This document shows, piece after piece, positions 1 to 8,210 of a stretch of DNA of 37,345 nucleotides. The notes under the pieces were generated by a model. It did no database searches. It saw only the letters and a program-made list of their open reading frames with translations, and was not told where the DNA came from. The translations under genes and the position numbers were made by a program. The stretch is from Actinomyces sp. ICM47 (GTDB lineage: Bacteria > Actinomycetota > Actinomycetes > Actinomycetales > Actinomycetaceae): the NCBI RefSeq assembly GCF_000278725.1, contig NZ_ALCA01000003.1:1-37345 (forward strand), given 5' to 3'. Position 1 is the first letter of the stretch; each line of letters starts with the position of its first letter.

Positions 1-996
1 GCCCTCGCGCAGCGCGATGTCGAGGGGCACCTGGGCCAGGAGCGGCACCGAGTAGCCGAGCTGGGCGGTCAGGCGCGCGGATACGGATTCGCCGCCGCCC
101 GCGCCGAAGATTTCCAGGCGCGAGCCGTCGGGCTGGGGCAGGAAGGACATGTTTTCGACGACGCCGATGACCTTCTGGTTCGTCTGGGCGGCGATGGAAC
201 CGGCTCGCTCGGCGACCTCGGCGGCGGCGACCTGCGGTGTCGTCACAACGAGGATTTCGGAGTTGGGCAGCAGCTGGGCGATGGAGATCGCGACGTCACC
301 CGTGCCGGGGGGCATGTCGATGAGAAGGACATCCAGGTCGCCCCAGAAGACGTCGGCGAGGAACTGCTGGAGGGCGCGGTGCAGCATGGGGCCGCGCCAC
401 ACGACGGCCTGGCCGTCGGGCACGAACATGCCGATGGAGATGACCTTGATGCCGCCGACGCCCACGGGCGGGATCATCATGCCGTCGATGACCTGCGGAT
501 CGTGGTCGACGCCGAGCATGCGGGGAATGGAGAAGCCGTAGATGTCGGCGTCCATGACACCAACCTTGAGGCCCTGCGCGGCGAGCGCGGCGGCCAGATT
601 CGCGGTCATGGAAGACTTGCCGACGCCGCCCTTCCCGGAGGTGACGGCGATGACGCGGGTCAGTGAGTCGGGACGCGAGAACGGGATCTCGCGCTCGGGG
701 CGACCACCGTTGAGTTTTTCGCGCAGCGCCTTCTTCTGGTCCTCGTCCATGACGCCCATTTCGACGGTGACGTTCTCGACGCCGTCGAGGGCACCCACGC
801 GCTCGGAGACGTCCTTCGTGATCTGGGTGCGCAGCGGGCACCCGGCGGTGGTGAGCAGGACCTTGATCGCGACGGACGAGCCATCGATGGTGACCAGGTC
901 GGGGGTCACCATGTTGAGGTCGGTGATGGGACGACGGATCTCGGGGTCGATAACCTGGCCGAGAGCGTCCATGACGGATTCAAGCGTGACTGGCAT
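1..996 (-). CDS. mrp: Mrp/ApbC-type iron-sulfur carrier P-loop ATPase (3' end outside window)
   Basis: This is a cytoplasmic ParA/MinD-like ATPase of the Mrp/ApbC/NBP35 family, which takes part in iron-sulfur cluster assembly or transfer. The 332 visible residues begin with a MIP18/DUF59-type domain (about 1-90, with TTAGCPLR near 49-56). A P-loop domain follows, with the deviant Walker A motif GKGGVGKS at 121-128, then DADIYG and LLIDMPPGTGD. The region that holds CxxC in NBP35-type proteins reads ENMSFLPQPDG and has no cysteines. The gene runs off the left edge, so the C-terminus is not seen. The ATG at 996 lacks a well-spaced ribosome binding site; TAGAGT lies 7 nt upstream, so the mRNA may be leaderless. 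Downstream genes on this strand are not visible. A DUF1003 and MgtE-N/CBS pair sits just upstream, an order I recall from mycobacteria. Confidence 0.93.
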   Translation of the reverse strand, partial: MPVTLESVMDALGQVIDPEIRRPITDLNMVTPDLVTIDGSSVAIKVLLTTAGCPLRTQITKDVSERVGALDGVENVTVEMGVMDEDQKKALREKLNGGRPEREIPFSRPDSLTRVIAVTSGKGGVGKSSMTANLAAALAAQGLKVGVMDADIYGFSIPRMLGVDHDPQVIDGMMIPPVGVGGIKVISIGMFVPDGQAVVWRGPMLHRALQQFLADVFWGDLDVLLIDMPPGTGDVAISIAQLLPNSEILVVTTPQVAAAEVAERAGSIAAQTNQKVIGVVENMSFLPQPDGSRLEIFGAGGGESVSARLTAQLGYSVPLLAQVPLDIALREG

Positions 997-1003
997 GGAC
1001 TCC

Positions 1004-1009
1004 ACTCTA
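1004..1009 (-). promoter_or_regulatory. Candidate -10 hexamer for leaderless mrp
   Basis: TAGAGT on the minus strand ends 7 nt before the mrp ATG. The only purine stretch before the start is GGAG, about 3 nt from the ATG, which is too close for normal ribosome binding. A transcript starting at or next to the ATG fits best. No clear -35 box is seen. Confidence 0.4.
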
Positions 1010-1041
1010 CTGGCCGGTGCACCCATCTTCTAGGGGGGAGT

Positions 1042-1599
1042 TTAGTCGGCCTGAGAATGTCCTTCCGTGTCCTGGTGACCGTCCGTGTCGGTGTCCGAGG
1101 CCTTGGCGGCGTCCGCGGCGATCTCGGCTCGCAGGTCCTCGAGCATGTCGCGCAGTTCGGAGCGCACGAAGTCGCGCGTGGCGACGTCCTGGAGGGCTAG
1201 GCGCAGGCCGGCGATCTCGCGGGCCAGGTACTCGGTGTCGGCGAGGTTGCGTTCGGCGCGCAGGCGGTCCTGTTCGGCGACGACGCGGTCGCGCGCGTCT
1301 TGGCGGTTCTGCGCGAGCATAATGAGCGGGGCCGAGTACGAGGCCTGGGTTGAGAACGCGAGGTTCAGCAGAATGAAGGGGTAGGGGTCCCACGCGGATT
1401 CTACGCTGATACCAGCGAGCACGAGGTTTGCGGTAATCCAGGCAACGACGAAGATCGTCATGTAGAGGACGAAGCGGGGGGACCCCATGAAGCGCGCGGT
1501 GGCCTCGGCGAAACGACCGAAGCCGTCGCCTCCGCCGGAGCCTGGGCGGCGGAAGAACCCGCGGCGCTTTTCGAGCGGGTTGTCGAGACGATCAGCCAT
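1042..1599 (-). CDS. DUF1003 family membrane protein
   Basis: This 185-residue protein belongs to the DUF1003 family, small inner-membrane proteins of unknown function. It has a basic N-terminus, then two hydrophobic segments (about 41-63 and 72-98). The second contains the family-typical stretch PFILLNLAFSTQASYSAPLIMLAQNRQ, quoted here only as positions about 73-100. The C-terminal third (about 100-170) is charged and probably coiled-coil, ending in an acidic tail. The start ATG at 1599 overlaps the last codons of the MgtE-N/CBS gene by 8 nt, which implies translational coupling. The pairing suggests the soluble CBS protein and this membrane protein work together, possibly at the membrane in cation homeostasis, but this is inference. 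Confidence 0.88.
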   Translation of the reverse strand: MADRLDNPLEKRRGFFRRPGSGGGDGFGRFAEATARFMGSPRFVLYMTIFVVAWITANLVLAGISVESAWDPYPFILLNLAFSTQASYSAPLIMLAQNRQDARDRVVAEQDRLRAERNLADTEYLAREIAGLRLALQDVATRDFVRSELRDMLEDLRAEIAADAAKASDTDTDGHQDTEGHSQAD

Positions 1600-2896
1600 C
1601 GATGCTCCTTGCCATCATGCGGTCGGTGACGTCGTCATCGAAATCGCGCCAGTCTTCGGGCAGCAGTTCGTCGAGCACGTCGTCGACCGAGACGGCGCCG
1701 TGTAGGTGTCCGTCCTCGTCGACGACGGGAAGAACCGTCAGGTTGTAGGTGGCCAGCAGTCGGGTTACCTTCGCGATGTGCGCGTTGGGGTCCACGGCTT
1801 CGATGTCGCGGTCGAGAATCGTGCCGAGCAGGGTCTGCGGTGGTTCGCGCAGCGCGCGTTGGATGTGGACCATGCCCAGGTATTGGCCGGTTGGGGTCTC
1901 CTGGGGTGGGCGCGCGATGAAGGCGACGGTCGCGATGGAGGCGGGGATGTCCTCGCGGCGCACTGCGGCGAGCATCTGCGCGACGGTGGCGGTGGGGCCG
2001 AAAATGACCGGTTCGGTGGTCATGAGCGAACCCGCAGTGGACTCCTCGTAGGTCATGAGTCGGCGCACGTCCTCGGCCTCTTCGGGTTCCATGAGGGCCA
2101 GCAGGGACTGCGCTTTGGCGGTGGGTAGTTCGGCGACGAGGTCGGCGGCGTCGTCGGGCTGCATGACGTCGAGAACGTCAGCGGCTCGTGCGGCCTGGAG
2201 AGCAGAGACGATCGCTACGCGGTCGTCGTCACCGAGTTCTTCGAGTACGTCGGCAAGGCGTGCGTCGGTCAGCTGCTGCGCAACTGCGATCTTGCGGTCC
2301 TGGGGGAGGCTGTGGATGAAGTCCGCGAGGTCAGCGGCGCGCATGTCCTCGGTGTACTGCAACAGGGCGGTGGCTGATTGATTCGAGTTGGTCTTGAGCA
2401 GACCTGACACCTCGGTCACGTCGACCGTCAGCGTCTCGCCGCTGCGCGTGAAGCCGAGGGACGAGGTGCGCACGCGCTGGACGTGCAGCGTGGAAATCAC
2501 CCAGTCCTTGGGGCGACGCTGACGCATGGCAACGTCGAGGATGCGCACTTGGCCGGAGCCGTCGTTCATGGTGACGACGCGGTCGAAGAGTTCGGACAGC
2601 ACCAGGGTCTCGATGGGGCGCTGTGTGAAGGATCGGATGTTGAGCAGGCCCGTCGTGATGACCGATCCGGCTTCGATGGACGTCACGCGGGTCAGCGGCA
2701 GGAACACGCGTTTGCGTGGGCCGACCTCGACGACGAAGCCGATGACATTGGCTTCAGATTTCAGCCGAAAGATGACAACGACATCGTGAATCTTGCCGAC
2801 TTGGTCGCCCAAAGGGTCGAAAACACCGGTGCCGGCAAGCTTTCCGATGTAGACGCGTCGGCCCTTGGTGCCAACCTCAATAGATGCAATGCTCAC
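1592..2896 (-). CDS. MgtE N-domain/CBS-pair protein without transporter domain
   Basis: This 434-residue protein resembles the cytosolic half of MgtE magnesium channels. The N-terminal ~95 residues look like a PRC-barrel-type domain (KLAGTGVFDPLGDQVGKI). An MgtE-N superhelical domain follows at about 175-285, with repeats such as ADVLEELGDDD and MQPDDAADLVAELP. A tandem CBS pair occupies about 290-425 and ends in SVDDVLDELLPEDWRD. The five-helix membrane domain of true MgtE is absent and the gene ends just after the CBS pair, so it cannot be a channel by itself. It overlaps the downstream DUF1003 membrane gene. The start is a GTG at 2896. TAAAAT sits exactly 6 nt upstream with no Shine-Dalgarno sequence, which suggests a leaderless mRNA. 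Similar soluble MgtE-N/CBS proteins are common in Actinobacteria; their function is not known to me. Confidence 0.88.
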   Translation of the reverse strand: MSIASIEVGTKGRRVYIGKLAGTGVFDPLGDQVGKIHDVVVIFRLKSEANVIGFVVEVGPRKRVFLPLTRVTSIEAGSVITTGLLNIRSFTQRPIETLVLSELFDRVVTMNDGSGQVRILDVAMRQRRPKDWVISTLHVQRVRTSSLGFTRSGETLTVDVTEVSGLLKTNSNQSATALLQYTEDMRAADLADFIHSLPQDRKIAVAQQLTDARLADVLEELGDDDRVAIVSALQAARAADVLDVMQPDDAADLVAELPTAKAQSLLALMEPEEAEDVRRLMTYEESTAGSLMTTEPVIFGPTATVAQMLAAVRREDIPASIATVAFIARPPQETPTGQYLGMVHIQRALREPPQTLLGTILDRDIEAVDPNAHIAKVTRLLATYNLTVLPVVDEDGHLHGAVSVDDVLDELLPEDWRDFDDDVTDRMMARSIDG

Positions 2897-2902
2897 TTAA
2901 TC

Positions 2903-2908
2903 ATTTTA
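2903..2908 (-). promoter_or_regulatory. Candidate -10 hexamer for leaderless MgtE-N/CBS gene
   Basis: TAAAAT on the minus strand is followed by 6 nt and then the GTG start at 2896. This is the geometry of a transcript whose first base is the start codon. It lies in the 104-bp gap shared with the divergent stress-protein gene. Confidence 0.5.
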
Positions 2909-3000
2909 GGCTGATGATGTTCAATGCGTCGTAATGGAGAGCCGGTGCCGGGTGGACAATGTGTCCCACGCCACCGTTGCTGTGGTGATTGGAGAGAGAA

Positions 3001-3825
3001 ATGGCCATTGTGATGGAACCGAAGATGCCGACGGGTACGGAGGTTGCGTCCTACCAGACCTACGCGCAGGCTCGAGCGGGTGTTGACTTCCTGTCCGATT
3101 ACGGTTTCGACGTTTCGTCGATCACGATCGTCGGCACGGATCTGCACATGGTGGAGCGCGTGACGGGTCGCCTGACGATTGCTCGGGCGTCCATGTCGGG
3201 TGCGTCCAGCGGCGGACTGTGGGGTGCGCTTGCGGGCATGTTCATGTCCGCGGGACAGAACGCTGGCGGCACGGGCACCTGGGTGGTGGGCGGCATCGTC
3301 ATCGGTGCGCTTATCGGCATGGCCCTGTCTGCACTGGCGTTTATTCTGCGAGGCCGCAACCGTGACCTCCTGTCCTCTCAGCAGGTCGTTGCCGAGCGCT
3401 ACGCGATCTTGGCGGCCTCGGACATCGACCGTGCGTTCACCCTCCTGCAGCGCACGCCAGGCAACATGGCACGCCCCAAGCGTGCGCGCGAGGTGACAGA
3501 GCGCCCGAAGAAAGACTCTGTCGGCTTCTTCCCCGACGGCCGCCCGCGTTTTGGCGCTGCGACCAAGGAGGGGGATATCCCGAGCGGGGCACCCGAGGCC
3601 TCGGCTGCGTCGAGCACGAACGAGGCCGTGGCACCGTCGCAGGTCACGCAGGCCGTCTCCCCGGTGTCCTCCGCGTCGGAGAGCGAAGCGGCGCAGACTG
3701 CGGCCTCCGCTCAGCCCGCGCCCGCACAGCCCGCGCCCGCACAGCCCGCGCCTGAAGGACGCGACGACGCCCCGGCCTCGTCCCCTGAGGGAGACCAGGC
3801 CGAGGCGTCGGATCAGCGTTCCTAA
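3001..3825 (+). CDS. General stress protein 17M/YflT-like membrane protein
   Basis: This 274-residue protein has an N-terminal YflT/GSP17M-type domain (about 8-70: SYQTYAQARAGVDFLSDYGFD, then SSITIVGTDL). Two glycine-rich hydrophobic segments follow, roughly 68-90 and 94-118, predicted to cross the membrane. The C-terminal half is disordered, rich in Ala, Pro, Ser and Glu, and contains three PAPAQ-type repeats near 3715-3750. The ATG at 3001 is chosen because GGAGAGAG lies just upstream; a TTG 12 nt earlier is in frame but lies in that ribosome binding site. Family members are stress-induced in Bacillus, but their biochemical role is unknown. It diverges from the MgtE-N/CBS gene and converges on the aminopeptidase gene. 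Confidence 0.85.
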   Translation: MAIVMEPKMPTGTEVASYQTYAQARAGVDFLSDYGFDVSSITIVGTDLHMVERVTGRLTIARASMSGASSGGLWGALAGMFMSAGQNAGGTGTWVVGGIVIGALIGMALSALAFILRGRNRDLLSSQQVVAERYAILAASDIDRAFTLLQRTPGNMARPKRAREVTERPKKDSVGFFPDGRPRFGAATKEGDIPSGAPEASAASSTNEAVAPSQVTQAVSPVSSASESEAAQTAASAQPAPAQPAPAQPAPEGRDDAPASSPEGDQAEASDQRS

Positions 3826-3841
3826 GCGGCGCGCTTCCAGC

Positions 3842-3865
3842 GAAAAAATCCGCGCGGGGCGCGCT
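3842..3865 (-). terminator. Probable terminator of the pepP transcript
   Basis: Read on the minus strand, a short GC-only hairpin (GCGCG, loop CCC, CGCGC) is followed by GGATTTTTTCG. It starts directly at the pepP stop codon. A wider imperfect inverted repeat (AAGCGCGC with GCGCGCCGCTT) surrounds it, so it may also serve the convergent stress-protein gene. Confidence 0.5.
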
Positions 3866-5373
3866 TAGCGTCCCTGGATGCGCGCGATCCACTCCTCGAC
3901 GTCTGCGATGGTGCGCGGGATGTCTTCGGAGATGCGCGTGACGGTGCCGTCGGCGTTCACCACGACGTCGTCCTCGATGCGCACGCCGATTCCGCGGTAT
4001 TCCTCGGGGATCAGCAGGTCGTCGGCGCGGAAGTACAGGCCCGGTTCGATCGTGAAGATCATGCCCGGCTCGAGCAGCGCGCCTTGGTAGAGTTCTGCGC
4101 GCGCCTTCGCGCAGTCGTGCACGTCCAGGCCCAGGTGGTGGCTGGTGCCGTGCGGCATCCAGCGGCGGTGCTGCTGGCCGGTGGAGGCCAGGGACTCTTC
4201 CGGGGTGACGGGCAGGATGCCCCACTCGTACAGGCGGGCAGCGATGACCTCCATAGCGGCGTCGTGCACGTCCTTGAAGCGGCAGCCGGGCTGGTTGGCG
4301 CGGGCCAGGGCAGCCTCGCAGGCGTCGAGCACGGCCTGGTAGACGCGGGCCTGGACCTCGGTGAAGCGCCCGTTGACGGGCAGTGTGCGCGTGATGTCGG
4401 CCGTGTAGAGGGAGTCGACCTCGACGCCGGCGTCGACGAGCACCAGGTCGCCTTCGCGCACCTCGCCGTCGTTGTCGATCCAGTGCAGGGTGTTCGCGTG
4501 GTTGCCGGAGGCCGCGATGGTGTCGTATCCCAGGCCGTTTCCTTCCTCGCGGGCGTTCGCCGCGAAGGCCCCCTCGATGACGCGCTCGCCACGGCGGTGA
4601 CCGATGGCGCGCGGCAGGACGCGGATGATGTCCTCGAAGCCGGCCTTGGTGACCTCGACCGCGCGGATCATTTCCTCGATCTCGTAGGCGTCTTTCTTGA
4701 GGCGGATTTCGGAGAGGCGTTCCTCGAGAGCCTCGTCTTCTTCGCGCGCGTCGTCGCCAAACGGCAGGGACGCCTGGATGCGAATCTCGTTGACCATGTC
4801 TTCGATCTGGGCGTCCACGCCGCGCACGATGCGTAGGCTCACCTGGCCGGCATCCTTGGACAGCGCGTCGCGCAGCGTGTCAATGTGGCGGGTTTCCAGG
4901 CCGGTCGCGGCCGAGACCTCTTCGAGCGACGGGCGCGCACCCACCCAGAATTCGCCGTAGCGCGGGTTGGCGTAGAACTCCTTGGAGGAACGCGAGGCGC
5001 GCGGCTTGAAGAACAGCAGCGCGGTGTGGGTGCCGTCCTCATTCGGTTCGAGCACCAGGACCGTATCCGGCTCCTTTTCGCCGCCCAGGCCCGACAGGTG
5101 CGCGAACGCGGAGTGCGCGCGGAAGCGGTAGTCGCAGTCGTTCGAGCGGACCTTGTAGGGACCCGCGGGGATGACGAGGCGCTCGCCGGGGAAGGGGGCA
5201 CCGGCCTTGAGAGTGCGGTCGGTGAGGAAATCGGCGACGCGTTCACGCGTGGGCAGGTCAGTGGGGCGCGGGGCCCATCCGGAGCCGATGAACTTGCGGA
5301 ACGCAGAGGACTGGGGCTGACGGGAGCGGCTTTCGCCTCGGTCGGCCATTGACTGGGATTCTTCTTCGCTCAT
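3865..5373 (-). CDS. pepP: Xaa-Pro aminopeptidase (aminopeptidase P, M24B)
   Basis: This cytoplasmic metallopeptidase removes the N-terminal residue from peptides with proline at position 2. Of its 502 residues, about 55-200 form the aminopeptidase P N-terminal domain and about 235-490 the pita-bread catalytic fold. All five metal ligands are visible: Asp in VLVDAGVEVD, Asp in TADITRTLP, His in HGTSHHLGLDVHD, Glu in FTIEPGLYF and Glu in GVRIEDDVVV. The length is normal for the bacterial enzyme with an N-terminal extension of about 25 polar residues. ATG at 5373 has no ribosome binding site, but TAGAAT lies exactly 6 nt upstream, so it is probably leaderless. An in-frame ATG eight codons later is an alternative. 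The gene stands alone between two terminators. Confidence 0.95.
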   Translation of the reverse strand: MSEEESQSMADRGESRSRQPQSSAFRKFIGSGWAPRPTDLPTRERVADFLTDRTLKAGAPFPGERLVIPAGPYKVRSNDCDYRFRAHSAFAHLSGLGGEKEPDTVLVLEPNEDGTHTALLFFKPRASRSSKEFYANPRYGEFWVGARPSLEEVSAATGLETRHIDTLRDALSKDAGQVSLRIVRGVDAQIEDMVNEIRIQASLPFGDDAREEDEALEERLSEIRLKKDAYEIEEMIRAVEVTKAGFEDIIRVLPRAIGHRRGERVIEGAFAANAREEGNGLGYDTIAASGNHANTLHWIDNDGEVREGDLVLVDAGVEVDSLYTADITRTLPVNGRFTEVQARVYQAVLDACEAALARANQPGCRFKDVHDAAMEVIAARLYEWGILPVTPEESLASTGQQHRRWMPHGTSHHLGLDVHDCAKARAELYQGALLEPGMIFTIEPGLYFRADDLLIPEEYRGIGVRIEDDVVVNADGTVTRISEDIPRTIADVEEWIARIQGR

Positions 5374-5379
5374 GGGCCC

Positions 5380-5385
5380 ATTCTA
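5380..5385 (-). promoter_or_regulatory. Candidate -10 hexamer for leaderless pepP
   Basis: TAGAAT on the minus strand is followed by GGGCCC and then the ATG at 5373. The 6-nt spacing places the transcription start on the start codon. Confidence 0.5.
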
Positions 5386-5426
5386 CGGCTGTGAGCGCCC
5401 CGGTGGAGTGCCCGGGGGCATGACAA

Positions 5427-5476
5427 ACCCCGGCCTCGTTCCCAGGTCGCGCGGCAGGCGCGGGGACGAGGCCGGG
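5427..5476 (-). terminator. Terminator after the asparaginase operon
   Basis: On the minus strand a 16-bp near-perfect stem (CCCCGGCCTCGTCCCC against GGGAACGAGGCCGGGG) encloses an 18-nt GC-rich loop and is followed by TTTGTC. It lies 20-70 nt after the asparaginase stop codon. The core CGAGGCCGGGG recurs in the terminator at 22598-22651. Confidence 0.7.
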
Positions 5477-5496
5477 GCAGGTCGTGTGGGAGAGGA

Positions 5497-6495
5497 TCAG
5501 TCCTGGAGGGTGAGCTCTCCCGCGATGGACAGGTCCATCCAGCGCTTGAAGTCCGCGCCGCGCTTGCCCTGCGAGAGCAGGAACACGGTCTTGGCGTAGA
5601 GGGCCTCGAGCGTCATGTCGTGCGCGCCGATCGCACCCAGCTGCGCCAGGGCGTTGCCGGCCTCGTAGTGGCCGAGCATGACCTCGGACTGGTAGCACTG
5701 GGAGGCAACAATGATCGGCACATCGGCGTTGGCGAGCTCGGCCAGGACATCCACCAGGCCCGGCTCGGACGCGGGGATGTTACCCACGCCGAAGGTGCGC
5801 AGGATGAGAGCGTCCGGGTGGGGCGTCGTCATCGCGCGCAGGCGTGCGGCGCTCATGCCGGGAACCACGTCGATGACGGCGACATCCTGGCGCGTGTACG
5901 GGCTGGGATCGGTCCAGCCGGTGCCCGGATGGGGAGCGCCGTACCAACGCCACGGGGCACCCGTGCGCGCCATCGGGGACACGGAGGGCGACTCAAAGCC
6001 GCGGAAGGCCCACGACGAGGTCTTGGTGGCCCGGTTGCCGGCCAGGAGCTTGTGCCCGAAGAACAGCATGACCCCGCGCGCGTGGCGTGAAATCGCGGCG
6101 CGCAGCGCACCCGTGACGTTCGCCGACGCATCCGAGCCGACCACGCCGAGCGGGTACTGGGAGCCGGTCAAGACGACCGGCTTGCCCATGCTCGCCAGCG
6201 CGTAGGACAGGGCCGCAGCCGAGTAGGCCATCGTGTCCGTGCCGTGCAGGACCAGGAAGGCATCGGCCTCATCGGCGTGCGCATTGATGTCGTCGATGAT
6301 GGCCTGCCAGTCCTCGGGAGTGGCCTCCGAGGAGTCGATGAGTGGGTCCAGCGTCGACATCGTGATGTTCGAGGCCAGCTCGATGCCCTCCAGCTGGGAG
6401 CCGAACCACCCCTGCAGGTCCGCGCCGGGACGCAGACCCTCCGGGGAATCGACCATGCCGATGGTTCCACCCGCATACGTGACGTGAAGACGCAC
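5497..6495 (-). CDS. ansA: Type I L-asparaginase
   Basis: This enzyme hydrolyses L-asparagine to aspartate and ammonia in the cytoplasm. The 332-residue length and absence of a signal peptide fit the cytoplasmic type I enzyme. Both catalytic triads are visible: the first threonine in YAGGTIGM (Thr11) and the HGTDTM box (84-89, with Thr86 and Asp87), plus a downstream Lys in the FFGHKLLAGNRATK region. The start is a GTG at 6495 with AAAGGA a few nt upstream. Only 15 nt separate it from the stop of the amino-acid permease, so the two are co-transcribed with the permease first. The pair likely imports and breaks down asparagine for nitrogen or acid resistance. Confidence 0.93.
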   Translation of the reverse strand: MRLHVTYAGGTIGMVDSPEGLRPGADLQGWFGSQLEGIELASNITMSTLDPLIDSSEATPEDWQAIIDDINAHADEADAFLVLHGTDTMAYSAAALSYALASMGKPVVLTGSQYPLGVVGSDASANVTGALRAAISRHARGVMLFFGHKLLAGNRATKTSSWAFRGFESPSVSPMARTGAPWRWYGAPHPGTGWTDPSPYTRQDVAVIDVVPGMSAARLRAMTTPHPDALILRTFGVGNIPASEPGLVDVLAELANADVPIIVASQCYQSEVMLGHYEAGNALAQLGAIGAHDMTLEALYAKTVFLLSQGKRGADFKRWMDLSIAGELTLQD

Positions 6496-6510
6496 GGTGA
6501 GTCCTTTCGA

Positions 6511-7971
6511 TCAGTCGCCCGACACCAGGGTCTCGTCACCCTGGAGCGAGGCGGCGGCCTCGTCGGTCAGGTTGCCGACGCGCCCGCGCACGTAGTACCA
6601 GCCGGCGACCATGAGGACGACGACCACGGCGAAGAGCGCGAGGGTCCAGCGGCCCGACTCGGAGGTCACGTTGGAGCCAACGACCACCGCGAAGAAGAGC
6701 AGTGCCAGGTAGTTCGTGTAGGGGGCGCCCGGCATACGGAACTCGGGACGCTGCGCTTCGCCGCGCTTGACCTTGCGCAGGAACGCCAGGTGCGAGATGA
6801 GGATCATCGCCCAGGTACCAGCGATGCCGATGCCCGCCAGGTCCATGACGATGTTGAAAGCGTCCTGCGGCACGAAGGCGTTGAGCAGGACGCCCAGCAG
6901 ACCGAGCGACGCGGTGATGATGATGCCGCCGTAGGGCACGTGGTTCTTGTTGAGGCGAGCCGCGTAGCGCGGCCCCTCGCCCACGAGCGCCATCGAACGC
7001 AGCGTGCGACCGGTCGCGTAGAGGCCGGCGTTCAGCGAGGAGAGCGCCGCGGTCAGGACAACCACCTGCATGATGTCACCCGCGTGGGGAACGCCGATGC
7101 CGGAGAAGAACGTCGTGAAGGGTGACTCATTCGACGAGTAGGCGTTGTAGGGCAGCGCCAGCGCGAAGAGGACGACGGAGCCAACGTAGAAGAAGAAAAT
7201 ACGGATGACCATCGAGTTGATGGCCTTGGGCAGGATTGTTGCGGCATCCTTCGCCTCGCCGGCTGCGACACCCACCATCTCGGTGCCGCCGAAGGCAAAG
7301 ACGACGCCCAGGGTCAGGGCGAACACGGGGGCCAGGCCCTCGGGGAACCAGCCGCCGGACTCGGAAATGTTGTGGACGCCCGCGGTGTAATCGGCGACGT
7401 GCGCCTGCGTGATGATCGCCCAGATGGCGACAGCCATGAAGATGAGGATCGTCGCGACCTTAATCATCGCGAACCAGAATTCGGCCTCACCAAAGGCCTT
7501 CACGCTCAGCATGTTCAGGACGAACACGAGCGCCAGTGCGATGAGGGCGATCACCCACTGTGGGATGGCCTCGAACATTGTCCAGTAGTGCATGTAGAGC
7601 GCTACAGCGGTGATGTCAGCCATGACGGTGACGGCCCAGTCCAGGAAGAAGAACCAGCCGGTGATGAACGCGCCCTTCTCGCCCAGGAACTCGCGAGCGT
7701 AGGACACGAAGGCGCCCGAGGAGGGGCGACGCACCGCCAACTCGCCGAGGGCGCGAACCATCAGGAATGCGAAGACGCCACACACTGCGTAGGCGAAGGC
7801 GAGCGCGGGGCCGCCCTGGGCCAGACGGCCGCCGGCACCCAGGAACAGGCCGGTGCCAATCGAGCCGCCGATGGCGATCATCTGGATATGTCGGTTTTTC
7901 AGAGCCTTATTATACCCGGCGTCTCCCGCATCGGTCGCGGTAGACACCTGGGTCTGATCCTTGTCAGACAC
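6511..7971 (-). CDS. ansP: APC-family amino-acid permease, probably for asparagine
   Basis: This 486-residue inner-membrane transporter of the amino acid transporter (AAT/APC) family has about 12 hydrophobic helices. After a short hydrophilic N-terminus comes the typical first-helix sequence HIQMIAIGGSIGTGLFLGAG, whose GSIGTGL forms the unwound substrate-binding segment. RALGELAVRRPSSGAF is another family mark. The family moves amino acids inward with protons. The substrate is inferred from the asparaginase gene 15 nt downstream; a broader amino-acid range or GABA is possible. The start is GTG at 7971 with GGAG 8 nt upstream. It diverges from the PHP gene across 239 bp in which I see no strong operator. 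Confidence 0.87.
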   Translation of the reverse strand: MSDKDQTQVSTATDAGDAGYNKALKNRHIQMIAIGGSIGTGLFLGAGGRLAQGGPALAFAYAVCGVFAFLMVRALGELAVRRPSSGAFVSYAREFLGEKGAFITGWFFFLDWAVTVMADITAVALYMHYWTMFEAIPQWVIALIALALVFVLNMLSVKAFGEAEFWFAMIKVATILIFMAVAIWAIITQAHVADYTAGVHNISESGGWFPEGLAPVFALTLGVVFAFGGTEMVGVAAGEAKDAATILPKAINSMVIRIFFFYVGSVVLFALALPYNAYSSNESPFTTFFSGIGVPHAGDIMQVVVLTAALSSLNAGLYATGRTLRSMALVGEGPRYAARLNKNHVPYGGIIITASLGLLGVLLNAFVPQDAFNIVMDLAGIGIAGTWAMILISHLAFLRKVKRGEAQRPEFRMPGAPYTNYLALLFFAVVVGSNVTSESGRWTLALFAVVVVLMVAGWYYVRGRVGNLTDEAAASLQGDETLVSGD

Positions 7972-8201
7972 GCGTGTACTCCAATCGGTGTTGAGGGGGC
8001 CATATGGCCGTGTGCAGACAGTTTCCTACAGTGATCGGCGTCTCGCCGGGGGTGGGCATATGCGCAAAGACGTGTTGTGACCCGTGAAAAGACGTGCGGA
8101 GAGACGACGTCCCACCGCTCAAAATCAGGGGTTTTCACGAGGCCTCGGCGCGCTCGCGGGGACCCCCTCCGATGCCCGGTGGTGTGATCGGATTAATGCG
8201 G

Positions 8202-8207
8202 TAATCT
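8202..8207 (+). promoter_or_regulatory. Candidate -10 hexamer for the PHP-marC transcript
   Basis: TAATCT lies 3 nt upstream of the ATG at 8211 and exactly 6 nt upstream of the in-frame GTG at 8214. No ribosome binding site precedes either codon. A leaderless mRNA starting at the GTG fits best. Confidence 0.4.
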
Positions 8208-8210
8208 CAG

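Noticed and set aside
3137..8140. Frequent GAGGCC/GGCCTC words as a possible orientation or recombination signal
   Set aside because: They occur in both orientations inside genes and fit the preferred Glu-Ala and Ala-Ser codon pairs. I could not show strand bias without a genome-wide count.
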